A stretch of 64,000 nt of DNA from Acorus gramineus. Taxonomy: Eukaryota; Streptophyta; Magnoliopsida; Acorales; Acoraceae. Each line of letters starts with the position of its first letter. The first letter of the stretch is position 1. Of the stretch, positions 60,410 to 64,000 are shown in pieces. A program made the translations under genes and the position numbers. The notes beneath the pieces are model-generated. The model was not told where the DNA came from. It searched no databases and saw only the letters and a program-made list of their open reading frames with translations. The stretch lies in NCBI GenBank assembly GCA_030737835.1, contig CM060856.1, forward strand, positions 19,899,941 to 19,963,940, in the 5' to 3' direction.

Positions 60410-61758
60410 CAGTCATGATACCTAGGCCTCAAAATATAAGCCCCACTCACAAGCCCCACGAGGTGTCATCATCTCATTGATTGTTTTTTTTTGTTAGTTG
60501 ACTTTTTAAAAATGGTAAAATGTCAAAATACAAATATGTCATTCATTAAAAATCTCTCTCATCAACCCAAATCCCTCAATTTTCTCTATTCGGTTATTAC
60601 CTTTACATGTCAATCTTGAAATCCATTTAACCATTTCAAATTTTGAATTTTAAAATCTTTACCTAAATTACAATTGAACCTAAATTACACTAAAAAAATT
60701 GGATATTTATTGTATTCAAATTTAAATAAAAAAATACATATAGTTACTATATGAATTAGTTACATCAAATACCTTTATTAAATATCTATATCTCTCACAA
60801 CGATTTGTTACATTTACATCAGAATTGTTACATTTACATAAATATAACAAACAATTTCATTTTCCTACCTAAATATTTTACATTCCATGCAATGTTTAAA
60901 CAATTTAGAAACAGATTATATTTTTAATAATCAGTTACATTTTATAAAAAAATGTCAAACACTTTTTTAATTGTGTGATACATTTAACAAACATATGTAT
61001 TTGACTGTTATAGTAATAAATGTAACAAATATAAATTACTATTTACATTGAAACAAATGCAATACAAATGTTACATTCATAAATGTAACAAATATAAATC
61101 AATACATGCATGCGGTTGACTGTTACATTTACGAATGTAACAAAAATAATACAGATTTAAAAAATTACATCGTCAACAATGTAGCAGTAACATCAAACAA
61201 ACTACTCATATATAAAATGTAACGATTTCGAGTGTTACATTTAGATATTGAAACAAAAACAAATCAAAATGTGATAAATGACATTCAATACATGAAAAAA
61301 AATTGTGTTTAAATATTTAAAATAAAAAGCAAAACACAATTTTTTTACGAATCTAATAATGTCAAACCTGATCCGAGAGACATTGATGTGAGATCCAAAT
61401 CGAAAAAAAAAAAACGATTTCGTGCCTTCTCCTCAAAAATAGAATTTCGGATTTGCTTCCACATATTCTTCATAAACAAAATCAATTCTGTAATACAAAA
61501 CCTCATCATTTCGCATACAAGACATATTTTCAATTGTTTCAATGGTTTCTCCGGTCCCTCTCAAATATTATTGCAAGATTTTAAGAATCCATTAATGATG
61601 AATAAATACAGAATTTTTAGAATTAAATGATACTCCACAATCATAGGGATACATGTTTAGGTAGTTATCAAGTAAAGGGTATCATAGACAATGTACACTT
61701 GCCACATCATAGGGCCTGTGATGGGGCCTGAAAAATTGGGGCCTAGGAATCATTATTG
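60410..61758. mobile_element. Mutator-type element B, 1,349 bp, relative of element A
   Basis: The inverted ends are cagtcatgatacctaggcc and, read from the right, caataatgattcctaggccc, nearly the ends of element A at 38.5 kb. They continue with the same 'agccccac'/'aggccccat' and gaggtg(g)ca words. The flanking 9-mers ttaatataa and ttaaaaaaa agree at 7 of 9 positions. The interior has many copies of 'gttacattta' and its complement, often close together as palindromes (60800-61240). No protein is recognised. Confidence 0.75.
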
Positions 61759-61767
61759 TTAAAAAAA

Positions 61768-62310
61768 TTCTAATTACCCTGGATTACTGATTTAGGCCAG
61801 ATAACTTATCCACAGCCATGCCAGGATAATTTATTCACGGTCGGGTCAAGTATTCAACAAGGTGATGTAGCAAGTGTTCTGGTGCACAAGCCGATGTACC
61901 AAATAGTTATGTATCAAATTTCTTCCTATAAAAGCTAGAATCAGAATGAAAACTATATATATATAAGAACCGGATGAGAAAAAGTGAAAAACGAAATCAC
62001 CCACTCAAGAAAACAATCTTTAAAAGATAAATGGAACGATAAATATTACATATACATAAGCAAAACATAAAATTCATAAAACTCTCTCACTCAGTTTCAC
62101 TGCACAAGCCGATGTACCAAATAGGTACTTTTCTTACCTCTACGCCTTTACATACCCAAACGCCAGAAAATGCAACAGCAGTTTCAGAGTATAAACTGTA
62201 CTTAACCACAATCTTTGTATCAAAAGCTTCCTGTCTGAAGGAAGACAAAGGGTCTAGAATATATAATGAAACCCGGAGCATTTAAATTCCACTTAGCATA
62301 GTAATTCTGT
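61768..62310. other. Intergenic DNA and 3' flank of the next gene
   Basis: A fragment at 61785-61860 carries 'ggataa'-type words. A short direct repeat (cacaagccgatgtaccaaata) occurs at about 61888 and 62102. The right part is the 3' UTR side of the minus-strand gene. Confidence 0.5.
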
Positions 62311-62544
62311 CTAAATAAAGCGTCTCCTGAAAGTTCGGGTGGTTGCCTGATACGAGCGCATGAGGAGTCCAACACCAATTCCAACCCCAAGGCACATTCC
62401 CAGGCCAATCCCTACACCCACTCTCACGCCAGCATTGAACCACGAGAGTTCACCATCCTCATCGTCTGGATATCCACCTTCAGGACGGAAGCCACGCCCA
62501 AATTTGATCTCAGAGTCACATTCTTCGGTCTCTCCATCATCAAC
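62311..62544 (-). CDS. Last exon of an At1g01500-like protein (partial)
   Basis: The 3'-terminal exon of a minus-strand gene: acceptor cctttgtag, then 77 codons and TAG (62313-62311). The text is EIKFGRGFRPEGGYPDDEDG, then ELSWFNAGVRVGVGIGLGMC, then LGVGIGVGLLMRSYQATTRT, ending FRRRFI. The Gly/Val-rich stretch (about residues 38-62 of the exon) is a membrane-helix-like segment. From memory it matches the C-terminus of a plant family annotated as erythronate-4-phosphate dehydrogenase-like (Arabidopsis At1g01500), whose real function is not known to me. No earlier exon was found before the window end at 64000, so the gene continues outside. Confidence 0.7.
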   Translation of the reverse strand, partial: VDDGETEECDSEIKFGRGFRPEGGYPDDEDGELSWFNAGVRVGVGIGLGMCLGVGIGVGLLMRSYQATTRTFRRRFI

Positions 62545-64000
62545 CTACAAAGGAAAAACAAGAATGAAAAAATTATTGACAAGCAAATCATGCTGTTGAA
62601 TAAAAGAATATACCAACATTCTGTGAAACATCTGTCACACACTGCACGGAGATCCTAATGGTTAATGGAGCCACATACGTCCACACAAGCAAGTTAAGAG
62701 ACACTTGTAAATGTAAGACAATAAAGAACGGTAGAATTGTCGTTAAGAAAGCCAAATGTAAATGATCTTGGGTGTGTGTGTGTGTGTGTGTCGGATATCA
62801 GAAGGGTCAAACCTTGCAATGTGGAGGTAACCTCAACTAGGAAGAGGTTTCTAGTGTACAGTTATTTGTGAATTTGTCATCTATGGTATCTTCCTGACCA
62901 CTGGTATTGATGCACATAGATATCATTCGGAAAAAAATTTAAAATTAAACCACTACGATTATATTCTGCAGTATCACTTGGCACCTGTGCAAGTATAGTG
63001 CCACTAGTATATGGTTCACAATGGTGGGAGTGACCTCAAGTTCTCACTAGGATTCCTTTTTTCACCTATTTTCAGCAAACAGCAGGTAAGCAAGGGTTGG
63101 ACGGTTGAACCTCAGCTCAAAATCACATGGTTGCAGTCTATCACCAGATAAATCAATCATATACCAGTAATACCAATCACTGATGACTGCCATAAACAAC
63201 TTGTGAGCCTATTCTGGCATCAATATCTAGTTAGTGTGAGATAAACAGCAAAGTCCTTCAGGGAATAAGCTTATACTGATATTGAGTACAATAATGGGAA
63301 TCAACTAGGGCTGCAACTTGGGTCGGGTTGAACCCGAACCTGACGGGTTGAACTTGATTTTTATATGGGTTGGGTTGACCAAATCGGGTTCGGGTTGGCC
63401 AATTCGGGTTGACTCACAAATCGAGTTGGGTTCGGGTTGGCCTTACTCACAACCCGACCCAACCCGAATCCGTAAACTAATAGTTAAAAAAAAAGATCAT
63501 TACCGTTCATTTTGTAGCTTCTAATATGGGTAGTCCAAATTTTAAGTAAACCTAGCTAATCTTATAGGTTAAGTCGGGTTGATTTATTTAATCTACACAT
63601 CATGTTAAAAATTCGGGTTGGGTCGAGTTGGTCCAATTCAAGTTGAAAATCGGGTTGGGGTCGGGTTAGTCCAATTCGGGTTGGGTCGGATTAATTACGG
63701 GTTGGGTTCGGGTTGGTCCAATTCGGGTTGAAAATCGGGTTGGGTCGGCTTGGGGTCAACCCAAACCCAACCCGCCCGAGTTACAGCCCTAGAATCAACC
63801 AAGAACAGGATATTAAATACTACCGGATGATGGGAGCTCCCAATTTCACCTAAAATATCCAAGTGATGTTGGCATATCAAAGTTTTCTAGATAAATCACA
63901 AAGGAAGAAAGAAAACAAGGTTGGGAATAAATAGCGCTCTATACAGTCACAAATATAAAGACACCCACATATTAGGTATGAATATGGAATACCCTATACT
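62545..64000 (-). other. Intron (or flank) of the partial gene
   Basis: It is interpreted as intron sequence upstream of the last exon. It contains a (GT)n microsatellite (62772-62791) and the hAT MITE below. No further exon with an open frame and splice borders was recognised. Confidence 0.5.
63306..63791. mobile_element. hAT-type MITE rich in 'gggttgg', 486 bp
   Basis: A perfect 8-bp target duplication, gaatcaac, lies at 63298-63305 and 63792-63799. The inverted ends are tagggctgcaacttgggtcg and, read from the right, tagggctgtaactcgggcgg. The inside is built from cgggttgggtt and acccaaccc words in both orientations, so it can form strong secondary structure. No protein is encoded. Confidence 0.9.

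Overview
The window is nuclear DNA from a flowering plant. It is AT-rich, its genes have introns with GT...AG borders, and it carries ethylene-biosynthesis, chloroplast, ANGUSTIFOLIA and NLR-type genes in a dense background of plant transposons. The species cannot be fixed from the sequence. The coding regions are not uniformly GC-rich, which argues against a grass.

Regions, left to right. (1) 1-3.6 kb: LTR-like and MITE debris, including one Mutator-type MITE nested in another MITE. (2) 3.65-9.8 kb: a direct tandem duplication of about 3 kb. The left copy holds an intact small gene (4952-5365, 137 aa, function unknown). The right copy holds the same gene broken by stops and a frameshift. (3) 9.8-24.3 kb: transposon territory. 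It has a telomere-like minisatellite, a possible CACTA relic, a truncated Ty3/gypsy-type LTR and a complete 3.5-kb solo LTR with target duplication and a very GC-rich core. The solo LTR sits inside a decayed multi-exon, transposon-type gene on the minus strand. (4) 24.7-26.6 kb: a complete four-exon ACC synthase gene (minus). (5) 26.7-38.5 kb: no intact gene. It holds several well-delimited MITEs (hAT, Mutator and Tourist types), a second direct duplication (29.2 and 33.0 kb) and a lone terminal-exon-like fragment at 35.2 kb. (6) 38.5-41.9 kb: a 3.4-kb Mutator-type element with a perfect 9-bp target duplication, in which a segment carrying an acidic exon is repeated three times. A 1.35-kb relative lies at 60.4-61.8 kb. 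(7) 44.8-48.7 kb: a complete two-exon CC-NB-LRR resistance-type gene (plus). (8) 51.5-52.0 kb: an intronless PAM68-like chloroplast gene (plus). (9) 52.3-59.6 kb: a complete seven-exon ANGUSTIFOLIA gene (minus), convergent with the PAM68-like gene. (10) 62.3-62.5 kb: the last exon of a minus-strand gene whose remainder lies beyond the window, with a hAT MITE in the flanking intron.

The genes do not form a functional cluster; each is an independent nuclear transcription unit. The most unusual material is in the mobile elements: the solo LTR that splits a transposon gene inside its own tandem repeats, and the Mutator-type element with a triplicated exon. No wholly new system could be demonstrated. 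All exon borders were placed by eye from reading frame and splice sites, without transcripts or alignments.
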